Made by a program: the position numbers and the translations under genes
In this document: in pieces, positions 30,077-39,809 of the stretch
How positions within the stretch are numbered: the stretch's first letter is position 1
Layout of the letters: the number at the start of each line of letters is the position of its first letter
Notes under the pieces: model-generated
The model's database searches: none
What the model saw: only the letters and a program-made list of their open reading frames with translations
What the model was told of the DNA's origin: nothing
NCBI GenBank assembly: GCA_002634385.1
Contig: NSJL01000008.1
Location: 1-64,000 of the forward strand
Length of the DNA: 64,000 bases
From: Nitrospira sp.
GTDB lineage: Bacteria > Nitrospirota > Thermodesulfovibrionia > Thermodesulfovibrionales > Dissulfurispiraceae
Direction: 5' to 3'

Positions 30077-30628
30077 ATGAGAACATTCAGTGTGATGGCA
30101 TTGATTGTTGCCCTGACTCTGGTCTTTTCCTCTGGAGTATTTGCAGCGGGGTACGGACAGAGCGGCTCCTCGACACGCGGAGAGGACATGAGTAGTAGCC
30201 CTGCCATGGAGAATGGCGCTACAAGGGGCGATGATGTCTCCACGAGAGGGATGAGCGGCACGACGACACAATCGATGCTGCAGACAAATAGGGCCGGCGT
30301 AATCATTGGTAAGGATGTAAGGAATATGCAGAACGAAGACCTCGGAAAGATCACCGATATCGTCTTCGACAGGAACACTAACCGGATCGCCTATGTAATC
30401 CTCGAAACCGGAGGACTTCTGGGCATGGGTGAGAAACTCCATGCAGTTCCCTTCAAAGCACTGAAATCGAGCACAACCGGTGATCACCTTGTACTGAATA
30501 TCGATAAGGAGAGGCTGAAAAATGCCCCTGCCTTTGAAAAGAACAGGTGGCCGGACTTCACTGACAGAAGGTGGAGCACCGACGTCTACAGGTACTACGG
30601 CGTACAGCCGTATTGGGAAGAGCGGTAA
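30077..30628 (+). CDS. Exported PRC-barrel domain protein
   Basis: 183 residues: signal peptide (FSVMALIVALTLVFSSGVFA), a Ser/Thr/Gly-rich low-complexity linker (about 25-75), then a PRC-barrel: VIIGKDVRNMQNEDLGKITDIVFDRN and IAYVILETGGLLGMGEKLHAVPF. PRC-barrel proteins of this secreted type are widespread and mostly uncharacterised, and are often stress-linked. GGAGGG directly upstream supports the ATG at 30077 over an ATG four codons earlier. It is followed by a terminator at 30735. Confidence 0.85.
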   Translation: MRTFSVMALIVALTLVFSSGVFAAGYGQSGSSTRGEDMSSSPAMENGATRGDDVSTRGMSGTTTQSMLQTNRAGVIIGKDVRNMQNEDLGKITDIVFDRNTNRIAYVILETGGLLGMGEKLHAVPFKALKSSTTGDHLVLNIDKERLKNAPAFEKNRWPDFTDRRWSTDVYRYYGVQPYWEER

Positions 30629-30734
30629 CATTGCTCAAAAGGAAGAATAAATGCGATGGACAATGATATCTGAAGAAAAACCATTGGATTCATTGACCAA
30701 AACCCATCCAAATTCCCTTTAGCAGCGCCGCGGG

Positions 30735-30769
30735 GAGGGGGCCTTTACCGAAAGGCCCCCTCTTTTCGT
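30735..30769 (+). terminator. Intrinsic terminator downstream of the PRC-barrel gene
   Basis: GAGGGGGCCTTT (30735-30746) pairs perfectly with AAAGGCCCCCTC (30751-30762) around loop ACCG, followed by TTTT. Confidence 0.95.
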
Positions 30770-30901
30770 TTACCGGGAGGATACACCTCCAAAAGAAAGT
30801 CTTCCCGTTTCTGATGAGTAGCGGAATGCCCTTTCCCTCCTTTCCACAGCGCAGACACGTGCCGGAGTGATCGTTGCTAACGGTTTTACTCTCACCCGGA
30901 T

Positions 30902-30934
30902 CGTAGCGTAACGTTACGGTAACGTTACGCTACG
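30902..30934. promoter_or_regulatory. 33-bp perfect palindrome adjoining the yacG-dapB promoter
   Basis: Arms CGTAGCGTAACGTTAC (30902-30917) and GTAACGTTACGCTACG (30919-30934) are exact reverse complements about a single central G. Each arm contains the 10-bp palindrome GTAACGTTAC. A TATAAT lies at 30960-30965, so the palindrome ends about 3 bases before the corresponding -35 position, which itself is poor (ACACAA). This is the layout of an activator or repressor operator. The protein is unknown. Confidence 0.7.
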
Positions 30935-31006
30935 CTACACAAAAGGCGGAGTGTTTGTATATAATTTTAGGATGCGGAGTAAAGAGTAAAGAACCAGAGG
31001 AAGAAT

Positions 31007-31195
31007 ATGCAGATACGATGTCCCGTTTGTAAAAAGAAGACCACCTGGGAGGAGAACCCCTGCAGGCCTTTTTGTTCCGAACGATGCAAGCTGATCGATC
31101 TGGGGAAATGGGCTGCCGAAGAGTACAGGGTTCCGGGTGAAGAAGCAGAAGAGAGGGAAGAGGAAAAGAAGGCGGCGAATGAAAATGAAGCATAA
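31007..31195 (+). CDS. yacG: DNA gyrase inhibitor/zinc-binding protein YacG
   Basis: 62 residues: [40 protein letters not shown] is the YacG zinc-finger pattern, with four Cys in C-x2-C..C-x3-C spacing, followed by an acidic tail. YacG binds GyrB and inhibits gyrase in E. coli. AGGAAGAAT precedes the ATG. dapB follows 11 bases after the stop. Confidence 0.9.
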   Translation: MQIRCPVCKKKTTWEENPCRPFCSERCKLIDLGKWAAEEYRVPGEEAEEREEEKKAANENEA

Positions 31196-31206
31196 AGGAG
31201 GACGCA

Positions 31207-32010
31207 ATGGTCAGGATCATCGTTACGGGTGCGACAGGAAGAATGGGAAGCAGGATCGCCGCCCTCTCGAAGGAGTATCAGGGACTGGAGCTTGCGGGCG
31301 CCCTTGAAAGAAAAGGACATGAGGGCATCGGCAGGGAAGTAGGCCAGCTTATCGGTATCGGGGAGACAAAGATACGGCTCTCCGAAAGCCTCGGAGAAAT
31401 CATCGGGAACGCCGATGTGATTATTGATTTCACTTCCACCGAAGCCAGCCTGGAGCATGCAAGGAGTGCAGCCGCGCGGAAGAAGGCCATGGTCATCGGG
31501 ACGACCGGTTTTTCGAAGGAAGCGATGGAAGAAATCAGGGAAATGAGCAGGGATATTCCCCTTGTCTTCGCCCCCAATATGAGCGTGGGGGTGAACCTCC
31601 TCCTGAAAGTCCTGCAGGATGTGGCAAGGGTTCTGGGAGACGAGTATGATATCGAAATCGTAGAGGCTCATCACCGCATGAAGAAAGATGCTCCCAGCGG
31701 CACTGCGCTGAAAATGGCACAGGTCATTGCCCAGGCGGTGAACAGGAGTTTCGATGAGGTGGCCGTATATGCGCGAAAGGGTCTTACCGGGGAGAGATCG
31801 AAAAAAGAGATCGGAATCCAGACAGTACGGGCAGGGGATATCGTGGGAGAGCATACGGTGCTTTTCGGTGGTCTCGGCGAAAGGATAGAGATAACTCATA
31901 AGGCGTCAAGCAGGGATACTTTTGCACGGGGCGCCCTGAAAGCGGCCTTATGGATCGCCGGAAAAGAGCCGGGGCTTTATGACATGCAGGATGTACTCGG
32001 TTTGAAATGA
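31207..32010 (+). CDS. dapB: 4-hydroxy-tetrahydrodipicolinate reductase DapB
   Basis: 267 residues with the NAD(P)H-binding GATGRMGSRI, DFTSTEASLEH, GTTGFSKE, APNMSVGVN, and the substrate signature EAHHRMKKDAPSGTAL. It acts in the diaminopimelate/lysine pathway. AAAGGAGGACGC upstream is a strong ribosome site. The gene ends in a 19-bp-stem terminator. Confidence 0.97.
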   Translation: MVRIIVTGATGRMGSRIAALSKEYQGLELAGALERKGHEGIGREVGQLIGIGETKIRLSESLGEIIGNADVIIDFTSTEASLEHARSAAARKKAMVIGTTGFSKEAMEEIREMSRDIPLVFAPNMSVGVNLLLKVLQDVARVLGDEYDIEIVEAHHRMKKDAPSGTALKMAQVIAQAVNRSFDEVAVYARKGLTGERSKKEIGIQTVRAGDIVGEHTVLFGGLGERIEITHKASSRDTFARGALKAALWIAGKEPGLYDMQDVLGLK

Positions 32011-32063
32011 AAAGAACAGGCGGGTAACGAGAAACGGTACGTCCCGTTACCCGCCTGTTCTTT
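32011..32063. terminator. Bidirectional terminator between dapB and the rubrerythrin-like gene
   Basis: AAAGAACAGGCGGGTAACG (32011-32029) pairs perfectly with CGTTACCCGCCTGTTCTTT (32045-32063). A-rich and T-rich ends serve both strands of the convergent pair. Confidence 0.93.
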
Positions 32064-32068
32064 AAGGG

Positions 32069-32554
32069 TTATCCCTCTACGATGCTGTGCTCCTGCCACA
32101 TGAACCAGTTGCCGGTATCGGAAAGGAAAGAGTAGGTGTTCTGAAAGATGAAAAAATGCTCTTCCTCTTCCCGCACCAGTATCTCGAAGAGCTTTCTCTC
32201 CTTCTCCGTGGGGGCGGCGGCAACGGCCCTCTCATAGAAGGACTTTCCTTCCTTTTCCATGTCCATGGCGACCCTGAAAGCCTCCAACTCGTCCGGGGTC
32301 GCTTCTACACGCTGCATCATCGATTCTTTCATTTCCTCGAAGATGGTCCTCACATTCTTCAGGGGACTTGCCTGACGTACGGTAAGGTCGAGACCTTCAA
32401 GATGACGGGAGAGGATCTCTATATGTCTCTTCTCGTCTTCCGCAACAGAAAGGAACATCTTCTTGCCGACGGCGTTACGGGTTCTCTCCGCGGCCTCCCG
32501 GTAGAACTTTATCGCATCTGTCTCCATTTTGATAGCTAATTCGACGGAATTCAT
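32069..32554 (-). CDS. Rubrerythrin-like ferritin-family protein
   Basis: 161 residues of the ferritin-like diiron fold. Helix motifs are ELAIKMETDAIKFYREAAE, DEKRHIEILSRHL, DMEKEGKSFYERA and VREEEEHFFIF, giving the E..ExxH repeats that bind two irons. It lacks the C-terminal rubredoxin domain of classical rubrerythrin, but a separate rubredoxin gene lies immediately upstream in the operon. Likely role: peroxide reduction in an anaerobe. GGAGGGAGGG supports the ATG at 32554. Confidence 0.88.
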   Translation of the reverse strand: MNSVELAIKMETDAIKFYREAAERTRNAVGKKMFLSVAEDEKRHIEILSRHLEGLDLTVRQASPLKNVRTIFEEMKESMMQRVEATPDELEAFRVAMDMEKEGKSFYERAVAAAPTEKERKLFEILVREEEEHFFIFQNTYSFLSDTGNWFMWQEHSIVEG

Positions 32555-32583
32555 GTACCCTCCCTCCACATAACGACTTTCAT

Positions 32584-32742
32584 TTACGCTTTTTCAAACA
32601 TGTCCTTTGAGGCACCGCAAATCGGGCAGACCCAGGCATCGGGCAGGCTCTCGAAGGGAGTGCCGGGAGCAATGCCGGAATCAGGATCTCCCTCTTCAGG
32701 ATCATAGACATACCCACATATGCTGCACTTCCATTTTTCCAT
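32584..32742 (-). CDS. Rubredoxin
   Basis: A 52-residue protein on the minus strand: [20 protein letters not shown], then [18 protein letters not shown] and a short tail. The two CxxCG knuckles (C6/C9 and the pair near residues 39-42) coordinate one iron. GGAGG precedes the ATG. The promoter at 32788-32816 lies directly upstream and the rubrerythrin-like gene starts 29 bases after its stop. The pair therefore forms an oxidative-stress operon in which rubredoxin would feed electrons to the diiron protein. Confidence 0.95.
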   Translation of the reverse strand: MEKWKCSICGYVYDPEEGDPDSGIAPGTPFESLPDAWVCPICGASKDMFEKA

Positions 32743-32787
32743 AATTCCTCCGCTCAATAAGTTGTTTGCCGATGCAACGCCCTTCTA

Positions 32788-32816
32788 ATAGTAGAATAAA
32801 AATCAATGGGTGTCAA
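32788..32816 (-). promoter_or_regulatory. Promoter of the rubredoxin operon
   Basis: On the minus strand TTGACA (32811-32816), 17-base spacer, TACTAT (32788-32793). The -35 box lies within the last codons of the upstream CNNM gene. Confidence 0.75.
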
Positions 32817-34095
32817 TTCTTTCGAGCTTCACTTTTGCGATGCGCTGAGCCACCATTTCAACTACTTTCAAGGTCTTGGAATCGATGTTCACCGTATCTC
32901 CCGTCCGCGGGATCCTCTGCAAATGCGTCACGATAAACCCCCCCAGGGTCTCGTAATCATTGGATTCGGGGATCTCCACATGGTAGTCTTCATTCAGATC
33001 GCGAACGCTGATGGAGGCATCGATGATCATCGAACCGTCATTGAGAGTAATGACGGGGCTCTCGGTATCATACTCATCCCGTATCTCCCCGACGATCTCT
33101 TCGAGGAGGTCCTCCAGGGTAACCAGTCCGGAAACCGCACCGTATTCATCGATGACAATGGCCATATGCACCCGCCGTTTCTGCATCTCCCGGAGCAGAA
33201 TACTGATCTTCATGGTCTCGGGAACAAAGAAGGGGGGCTTGATGATCCGGTGAATATCCAGTTTTTCGGTCCTGGAAAGGATGTTGTAGAAGTCTTTGGC
33301 GTAAAGAATACCCCGTATATCGTTTATATCCCTTCCGATGACGGGGTAGCGCGAGAACTTCTCCTCTGAAATGAGGGTCTTGGCCTCGTCAACGGACATG
33401 CCGATGCTCAGGATGACCATCTGGGGAGCGGGGATCATTACCTCTTTGACCGACGTGTCGGTGAACTCAAAGACGCTGTGGATCAGCTCCTTCTCTTCTG
33501 GCTCGAAGACTCCCTGCTCTCCTCCCTCCTCAATAAGGAGCTTTACCTCCTCCTCGGAAATATAGGCTCTTTCGGTGAAGGCCTTCTTGCCGAAGGGCCT
33601 CAGCATTATATTAGTACTTACCGTAAGGATGCGGATGAAGAAGATGCCCAGCTTCGCGATCTTGTCGATGAGAGGGGCGGTAAGGAGCCCGATGCCTTCG
33701 GGATTGGAAAGGGCAAGCGATTTGGGGATAAGCTCGCCAAAAACAAGGGAAAAATAGGTGATGACGAGAACGACCGCCCCGATGGCGATGGCCTCGCTCG
33801 AATGGGCAATAAACGGGAGGGGCACCGTGTTCAGTATCGGCTTGATTACCTCGACGGCGGCGGCGCCGCCGATGGCGGAAGCCAATGCCCCGGCCAGAGT
33901 GACGCCGAACTGGATGGTAGCGAGGAAGCGGTCCGGCTCTTCCCTGAGCTTGCTCAAGGTTTTTGCATTGGAATTGCCCTCTTCCACCAGTTGCTTGATC
34001 CGTGTTCTCCTGATGGTCACCACCGCGATCTCCGAAGCGGCAAAGAACCCGTTGATAAAAATGAATATTGCTATGAGGAAAATTTCAAGCCACAT
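32803..34095 (-). CDS. CNNM/CBS-domain transporter-like membrane protein (HlyC/CorC family)
   Basis: 430 residues. An N-terminal CNNM/DUF21 domain has about four membrane segments (IFLIAIFIFINGFFAASEIAVVTIR; FGVTLAGALASAIGGAAAVEVI; AIAIGAVVLVITYFSLVFGELIPKSLAL), followed by a CBS pair (about 205-325) and a C-terminal CorC_HlyC domain (DGSMIIDASISVRDLNEDY). The family is linked to magnesium/cobalt efflux or transport. The historic name hemolysin should not be taken literally. It is on the same strand as the rubredoxin operon but has its own transcript. Confidence 0.9.
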   Translation of the reverse strand: MWLEIFLIAIFIFINGFFAASEIAVVTIRRTRIKQLVEEGNSNAKTLSKLREEPDRFLATIQFGVTLAGALASAIGGAAAVEVIKPILNTVPLPFIAHSSEAIAIGAVVLVITYFSLVFGELIPKSLALSNPEGIGLLTAPLIDKIAKLGIFFIRILTVSTNIMLRPFGKKAFTERAYISEEEVKLLIEEGGEQGVFEPEEKELIHSVFEFTDTSVKEVMIPAPQMVILSIGMSVDEAKTLISEEKFSRYPVIGRDINDIRGILYAKDFYNILSRTEKLDIHRIIKPPFFVPETMKISILLREMQKRRVHMAIVIDEYGAVSGLVTLEDLLEEIVGEIRDEYDTESPVITLNDGSMIIDASISVRDLNEDYHVEIPESNDYETLGGFIVTHLQRIPRTGDTVNIDSKTLKVVEMVAQRIAKVKLERIDTH

Positions 34096-34400
34096 ATTCT
34101 TAGGGGTGGGCGGAGGTCAAAGAGAAAGAGGGCAGCAGGCGACTTCCATTGGAAGGAAGGAGCCGCATTACTCGCTCCAAGGAAGTGTACGATAAAGGGA
34201 TCGTCTCTTCTTGACCCTTATGATGGATAGCGTTATAGTATCCTACGTTGAATAGGAATGGGTCCATACTTAATAAGTATTATATATCATTTCCCGGTGT
34301 TTTTTCAGCAATAATCCTCTGACATTGAAAAAAACAACGCTGGATATTTTTATTGTCCATGATCTTTGCTCTTTCCCGGTAATTTCAAAGGGGGGATTGC

Positions 34401-34449
34401 GGGGGACGAGCCGCTCCACGGTTTTCGTGCAACGGGCCGTCCCCCTTTT
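34401..34449. terminator. Long GC-rich hairpin in the 34.1-34.5 kb intergenic region
   Basis: GGGGGACG (34401-34408) pairs with CGTCCCCC (34438-34445), with further pairing of CACG/CGTG near the loop, and a TTTT tail on the plus strand. It probably ends the minus-strand ilv/HCS transcript after it passes element C. The rest of 34096-34531 holds no gene. Confidence 0.6.
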
Positions 34450-34454
34450 CTATT

Positions 34455-34534
34455 GAGGACGATGTGCCCGGGAGAACGACGCCCGGGTACTCTGCAGCCG
34501 GCCGCAGCAGAAGATAGTTTGCATATACATCCTA
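34455..34534. repeat. TAGGGTGTG-type inverted-repeat element, copy C (one-ended)
   Basis: The right end GCATATACATCCTA (34521-34534) and core GCAGCCGGCCGCAGCAGAAGATAG match the right half of copy B with a few changes. The left terminal repeat is not found, so this copy is truncated; its left limit is estimated from similarity to B. The terminal CTA is the TAG stop of the HCS/IPMS-family gene. Confidence 0.7.
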
Positions 34535-35767
34535 GGGGTTGACCGTAAGAATGCCTCTCACGATCTCCGGGTATTTGGCAATGAGCCGCAATTCATCGTC
34601 GGTGAGGGGCTTCTGGGTATGAAGATTCGCATATTGGGCGAGCTCGAGGATCCGTCTGGCCTCGTTGTCATCATGGAATTCGATTCCCAACTTGCTGTAC
34701 ACATGGCGGAATCCCTTGATACCCCCGTATTCACCGGTAGTAATGATACGGCCCGTCTCCAGGAGCTCAGGCTCTCCCCTCCCCACATCCTCGGGATCAT
34801 ACAACTCGTAATTCCTCCTGTCCTTGAGCGCCCCGTCCGCGTGAATACCGGACTCATGGGCGAAGGCATTGGCGCCCACGCCCACCTGGCTGATGGGGAT
34901 AGGGAGGTTGAAGGCATACGACGCATACTTGGCGATTCTCCAGGACTTCTCCAGATCCACATGCTCGTCAAGGGGGACCTTGTCCTTCAAGCCATGGGAG
35001 AATTTGAGGGCGAGGATGGTGGAGACGAGGTCGCAGTTGCCCGCCCTTTCGCCGTATCCGTTGATGGTGGTATTGATATAGGCGTCGACCCCCGCCTCGA
35101 TGGCGCCCTGGGCACCTGCCACGGAGACAGCCTCCGCCATGCCGAGGTCGTTGTGACAATGCATCTCCACGGGAAATTTCGTGGCAAAGGAGAGCGCTTT
35201 TATCCGTTCATAAATGGTGATGGGGTCGTCTGCTCCGAGGGTATCGCAGTAGCGAAACCTGTCCGCACCTGCCTCCTTGCCGGTCAGGGCGAATTCGATG
35301 AGCTTGTCGAGCTCCGTACGGGAAGCATCCTCCGCATTCACTCCCACCGTTTCGGCACCGAGTTCCTTTGCCAGTCTGATGGAGTCGGAGACAGTCTTCA
35401 GGATATCCTTCCATGATTTCTTGCCCATGAATTTGCCCTGCAGCATGATTTCCGAAGTGGACATCGAGATATTCAGGTGCTTCAACCCGGGACAATTCTT
35501 AAAGGAAAGGGTTACGTCTTCGGGGACCGCCCTGCACCATCCCTCGAGATGCGTTCTCTTGATCGCACCTTCCTTGGCGAGTTCGACGTTGGCATTAATA
35601 TAATTCACCTCATGTTTCAGCGTCGGAAAGCCGATTTCGCTCTGGTAGATGCCCATCTCGTCGAGATAGATATTCAGCATGGTCTTCGAAAGCTTCGGAA
35701 GAAGTATCCGCGAAGTCTGTACCCCGTCCCTATTTGTTACATCGATCAAGTAAACTTTGCCGCTCAT
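34532..35767 (-). CDS. Homocitrate/isopropylmalate synthase-family acyltransferase
   Basis: 411 residues of the HMGL-like TIM barrel: DVTNRDGVQTS (catalytic Arg-Asp), GFPTLKHEV, HLNISMSTSE, DASRTELDKL, MHCHNDLGMAEAVSVAGA (metal His-x-His) and NGYGERAGNCDL. It joins an acetyl-CoA methyl group to a 2-oxo acid. The C-terminal LeuA regulatory domain is absent, as in homocitrate synthase (NifV/LysS type), citramalate-type enzymes and Re-citrate synthase. The next two genes are ilvN and ilvB, so a branched-chain role is plausible but unproven. The stop codon TAG belongs to repeat copy C. Confidence 0.8.
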   Translation of the reverse strand: MSGKVYLIDVTNRDGVQTSRILLPKLSKTMLNIYLDEMGIYQSEIGFPTLKHEVNYINANVELAKEGAIKRTHLEGWCRAVPEDVTLSFKNCPGLKHLNISMSTSEIMLQGKFMGKKSWKDILKTVSDSIRLAKELGAETVGVNAEDASRTELDKLIEFALTGKEAGADRFRYCDTLGADDPITIYERIKALSFATKFPVEMHCHNDLGMAEAVSVAGAQGAIEAGVDAYINTTINGYGERAGNCDLVSTILALKFSHGLKDKVPLDEHVDLEKSWRIAKYASYAFNLPIPISQVGVGANAFAHESGIHADGALKDRRNYELYDPEDVGRGEPELLETGRIITTGEYGGIKGFRHVYSKLGIEFHDDNEARRILELAQYANLHTQKPLTDDELRLIAKYPEIVRGILTVNP

Positions 35768-35834
35768 GTGCCTCCCTCGTGCCGGTTACAGGCCGGTGTT
35801 CCACTGCCTTTGCAGGGAAAACCGCCGCCGGGCA

Positions 35835-36323
35835 CTATTTCTTTCTTACTGTTTCCCGTGCGATCGCAACTTTCCCTGTCCTGACGAACTCCTTGATCCC
35901 CATGGGTTTCATGAGCTCGATGAACGCCTCTATTTTCTTTTCGTCTCCGGTTATCTCGATGGTGTAGGTGGAAGGGCTCGAATCGACCACCCGTCCTCTG
36001 AAGATTTCGGCAATCCGCAATACCTCGGCCTTGTTTTCCTGGCGGGGGGCGATCTTGATCATCACCATCTCCCTTTCCACGTGGTCGAGCTCGGTAAGAT
36101 CCGTAACTTTTATGACGTCGATCAGCTTGTTGAGCTGCTTGGTGATCTGCTCGATAATCCAGTCATCGCCTGTGGTCACAATCGTCATGATGGAAACCTG
36201 CGGGTCGATGGTTTCCCCCACGGAAAGGCTTTCAATATTGTATCCCCTGCCGCTGAAAAGGCCAGCTACCCGCGAAAGCACACCGAATTTGTTCTCCACA
36301 AGCACAGAAATCGTATGTCTCAT
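35835..36323 (-). CDS. ilvN: Acetolactate synthase small subunit
   Basis: 162 residues, normal for IlvN/IlvH: an ACT domain [33 protein letters not shown], then the C-terminal small-subunit domain ([11 protein letters not shown]...[14 protein letters not shown]). It confers valine feedback and activates IlvB. It is 13 bases downstream of ilvB on the same strand. Confidence 0.95.
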   Translation of the reverse strand: MRHTISVLVENKFGVLSRVAGLFSGRGYNIESLSVGETIDPQVSIMTIVTTGDDWIIEQITKQLNKLIDVIKVTDLTELDHVEREMVMIKIAPRQENKAEVLRIAEIFRGRVVDSSPSTYTIEITGDEKKIEAFIELMKPMGIKEFVRTGKVAIARETVRKK

Positions 36324-36336
36324 CTATACCCCTCCC

Positions 36337-38070
36337 TTACTTGACGGCCTTAAGTTTCTTTTCGGTTTTTTTCTCTTTCTCCTCGAAGAGCATGGTATCC
36401 AGTGTGGCCCCTGCAGGCACCATGGGGTAGACCTTCTCTCTCCAGTCAATGACAAAGTCGATGAAGACAGGCTTCTTTATCTTGAACGATTCTTTCAGGA
36501 CGGGTTCCACCTCGTTCGGTTTTGTCGCCCTCAGACCCACCGCTCCGTATGCGTGGGCGAGCTCGACGAAATCGGGGGTAACATCCAGGTTCGTATGGGA
36601 GTATCTCTCCTGGTAGAAAAGCTCCTGCCACTGCCGGACCATACCGAGGAAGCGATTGTTCAGGATGGCCACCTTTACGGGAAGCTTGTAAATAACCGCA
36701 GTGGCAAGCTCCTGGATGTTCATTTGAATGCTGCCGTCCCCCGCGATATCGATGACGAGCTTGTCGGGATAGGCGAGCTGGGCGCCGATGGCGGCGGGGA
36801 AACCGTATCCCATGGTCCCCAGGCCCCCCGAGGTCAGGAATCTCCTCGGTTTGTCGAATTTGTAAAACTGCGCCGCCCACATCTGGTTCTGGCCGACCTC
36901 CGTGGTGATGATGGCATCTCCCTTGGTAAGCTCATGGATCTTTTCCACGACAAACTGGGGTTTGATGACATCCTCCCTGTGCTCATAGGTGAGGGGATGC
37001 TCTCTCTTCCATTCAGCGATCTGCTTAAGCCACGCCTTCCGTATCTCTCCCCAGGTCTCTTTTATATCCTTTTTCAGCACTTTATTAAGAACAGTGAGCA
37101 CATTCTTGACATCACCCACGATCGGGATGTCCACTCGTACGTTCTTCTTGATGGAAGTCGGGTCTATATCAATGTGCAGTATCTTGGCATGGGGGGCGAA
37201 TCCCTCGATCTTTCCGGTCACCCGGTCATCGAACCTCATGCCGATGGCGATGAGGAGATCGGATTCCTGCACCGCCTTATTCGCGTAATACGTACCGTGC
37301 ATGCCGAGCATTCCCAGGGAAAGTTCATGGGAGCCGGGGAAGCTGCCCAGTCCCATCAGGGTCATGGTAACGGGAATATTGGCATGTTCCGCCAGTTCCC
37401 GCACTTCATGGGCGGCGCCTGAAATGATACACCCGCCCCCCGCTATGATGACGGGCTTTTTTGCGCGGGCGATTTCATGGGCGGCCTTCTCGATCATCCA
37501 TTTGTTGCCCTCGTATTTCGGATTATAGCTCCTGATGGACACTTCCTTGTTCCAGGAAAAATCGGTCTTGTTCGACGTGACATCTTTGGGCAGATCGATA
37601 AGAACCGGTCCGGGCCTTCCCGTGGTGGCGATATGAAAGGCCTCATGTATCTGTGTCGCCAGGTCCTTAACGTCCTTTGCAAGAATGTTGTACTTGGTGC
37701 AGGGCCGGGTAATCCCGACGATGTCGGCCTCCTGGAAGGCATCATTTCCTATCAGCACTGTCGGGACCTGCCCGGTCAGTACCACGAGGGGAATGGAGTC
37801 CATGGACGCGGTGGCGATACCGGTGACCGTATTGGTAGCGCCTGGTCCGGAGGTGACAAGTACCACGCCGGGTTTTCCGGTTGCCCGTGCATACCCGTCC
37901 GCCGCATGCACCGCCCCCTGTTCATGGCGGGTAAGGATCAGCTTCAGATCCTTATCATCATGGAGGAGGTCGAAAATGTTCAGAATGACACCCCCGGGAT
38001 ATCCGAAGATATGTTTAACCCCTTCCTTTTTGAGAGCCTCGAGTACGATCTCTGCGCCTGATATTTTCAT
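36337..38070 (-). CDS. ilvB: Acetolactate synthase large subunit
   Basis: 577 residues. ThDP-dependent enzyme with [12 protein letters not shown], the catalytic Glu in [30 protein letters not shown], and the ThDP/Mg motif [16 protein letters not shown]. It condenses two pyruvates to acetolactate, or pyruvate with 2-oxobutyrate, for valine, leucine and isoleucine synthesis. AAGGAG seven bases upstream supports the ATG at 38070 over one 10 codons earlier. First gene of ilvB-ilvN-HCS/IPMS. Confidence 0.95.
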   Translation of the reverse strand: MKISGAEIVLEALKKEGVKHIFGYPGGVILNIFDLLHDDKDLKLILTRHEQGAVHAADGYARATGKPGVVLVTSGPGATNTVTGIATASMDSIPLVVLTGQVPTVLIGNDAFQEADIVGITRPCTKYNILAKDVKDLATQIHEAFHIATTGRPGPVLIDLPKDVTSNKTDFSWNKEVSIRSYNPKYEGNKWMIEKAAHEIARAKKPVIIAGGGCIISGAAHEVRELAEHANIPVTMTLMGLGSFPGSHELSLGMLGMHGTYYANKAVQESDLLIAIGMRFDDRVTGKIEGFAPHAKILHIDIDPTSIKKNVRVDIPIVGDVKNVLTVLNKVLKKDIKETWGEIRKAWLKQIAEWKREHPLTYEHREDVIKPQFVVEKIHELTKGDAIITTEVGQNQMWAAQFYKFDKPRRFLTSGGLGTMGYGFPAAIGAQLAYPDKLVIDIAGDGSIQMNIQELATAVIYKLPVKVAILNNRFLGMVRQWQELFYQERYSHTNLDVTPDFVELAHAYGAVGLRATKPNEVEPVLKESFKIKKPVFIDFVIDWREKVYPMVPAGATLDTMLFEEKEKKTEKKLKAVK

Positions 38071-38206
38071 AGTGTTGCTCCTTGATATGTGATGCTTCAC
38101 AGCATAGGTGAAATACTAAAATAGCATACGTTTCATTCACTTTTCCAGATCAATATGGCCGGACGCCCGCCGCGGAGAGGATACGACGCCCGGGGGAATG
38201 TTCATT

Positions 38207-38235
38207 TTGACAAGAGAAACGATTTATGGTTTAAT
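38207..38235 (+). promoter_or_regulatory. Promoter of the pyr operon
   Basis: TTGACA (38207-38212), 17-base spacer, TTTAAT (38230-38235). The transcript would start near 38242, exactly at the beginning of the PyrR-binding stem. Confidence 0.8.
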
Positions 38236-38241
38236 AAAAAA

Positions 38242-38345
38242 ACCTTTAAGGATGGCCCCGCGAGGCTGGAAAGGTAAGGAGACCGTTTGAAATCTATCAT
38301 ATATATAATACGCCTTCCTCTGAAGACAGGGGAAGGCTTTTTTTT
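38242..38345 (+). promoter_or_regulatory. PyrR-binding loop and attenuator ahead of pyrR
   Basis: The first stem ACCTTT/AAAGGT (38242-38247, 38270-38275) presents GGCCCCGCGAGGCTGG, matching the known PyrR-binding loop with its GAGGCU core. A rho-independent terminator follows: GCCTTCC (38312-38318), GGAAGGC (38331-38337) and eight T. In Bacillus, PyrR with UMP stabilises the anti-antiterminator loop and allows termination. The same logic is inferred here, giving pyrimidine repression of the seven-gene operon. Confidence 0.88.
38312..38345 (+). terminator. pyr operon attenuator terminator
   Basis: GCCTTCC-T-CTG / CAG-G-GGAAGGC hairpin followed by TTTTTTTT, 11 bases before the pyrR start codon. 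Confidence 0.9.
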
Positions 38346-38352
38346 TGCGTGA

Positions 38353-39801
<1,449 letters not shown>

Positions 39802-39809
<8 letters not shown>

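Noticed and set aside
29874-30086. 70-codon minus-strand frame ending KGVYKQNVDGKWILSPSN
   Set aside because: The end looks protein-like, but it has no ribosome site, overlaps the leader and start of the PRC-barrel gene, and matches no family I recognise.
35968-37422. 484-codon plus-strand frame
   Set aside because: Antisense to ilvB and ilvN, which carry clear enzyme motifs.
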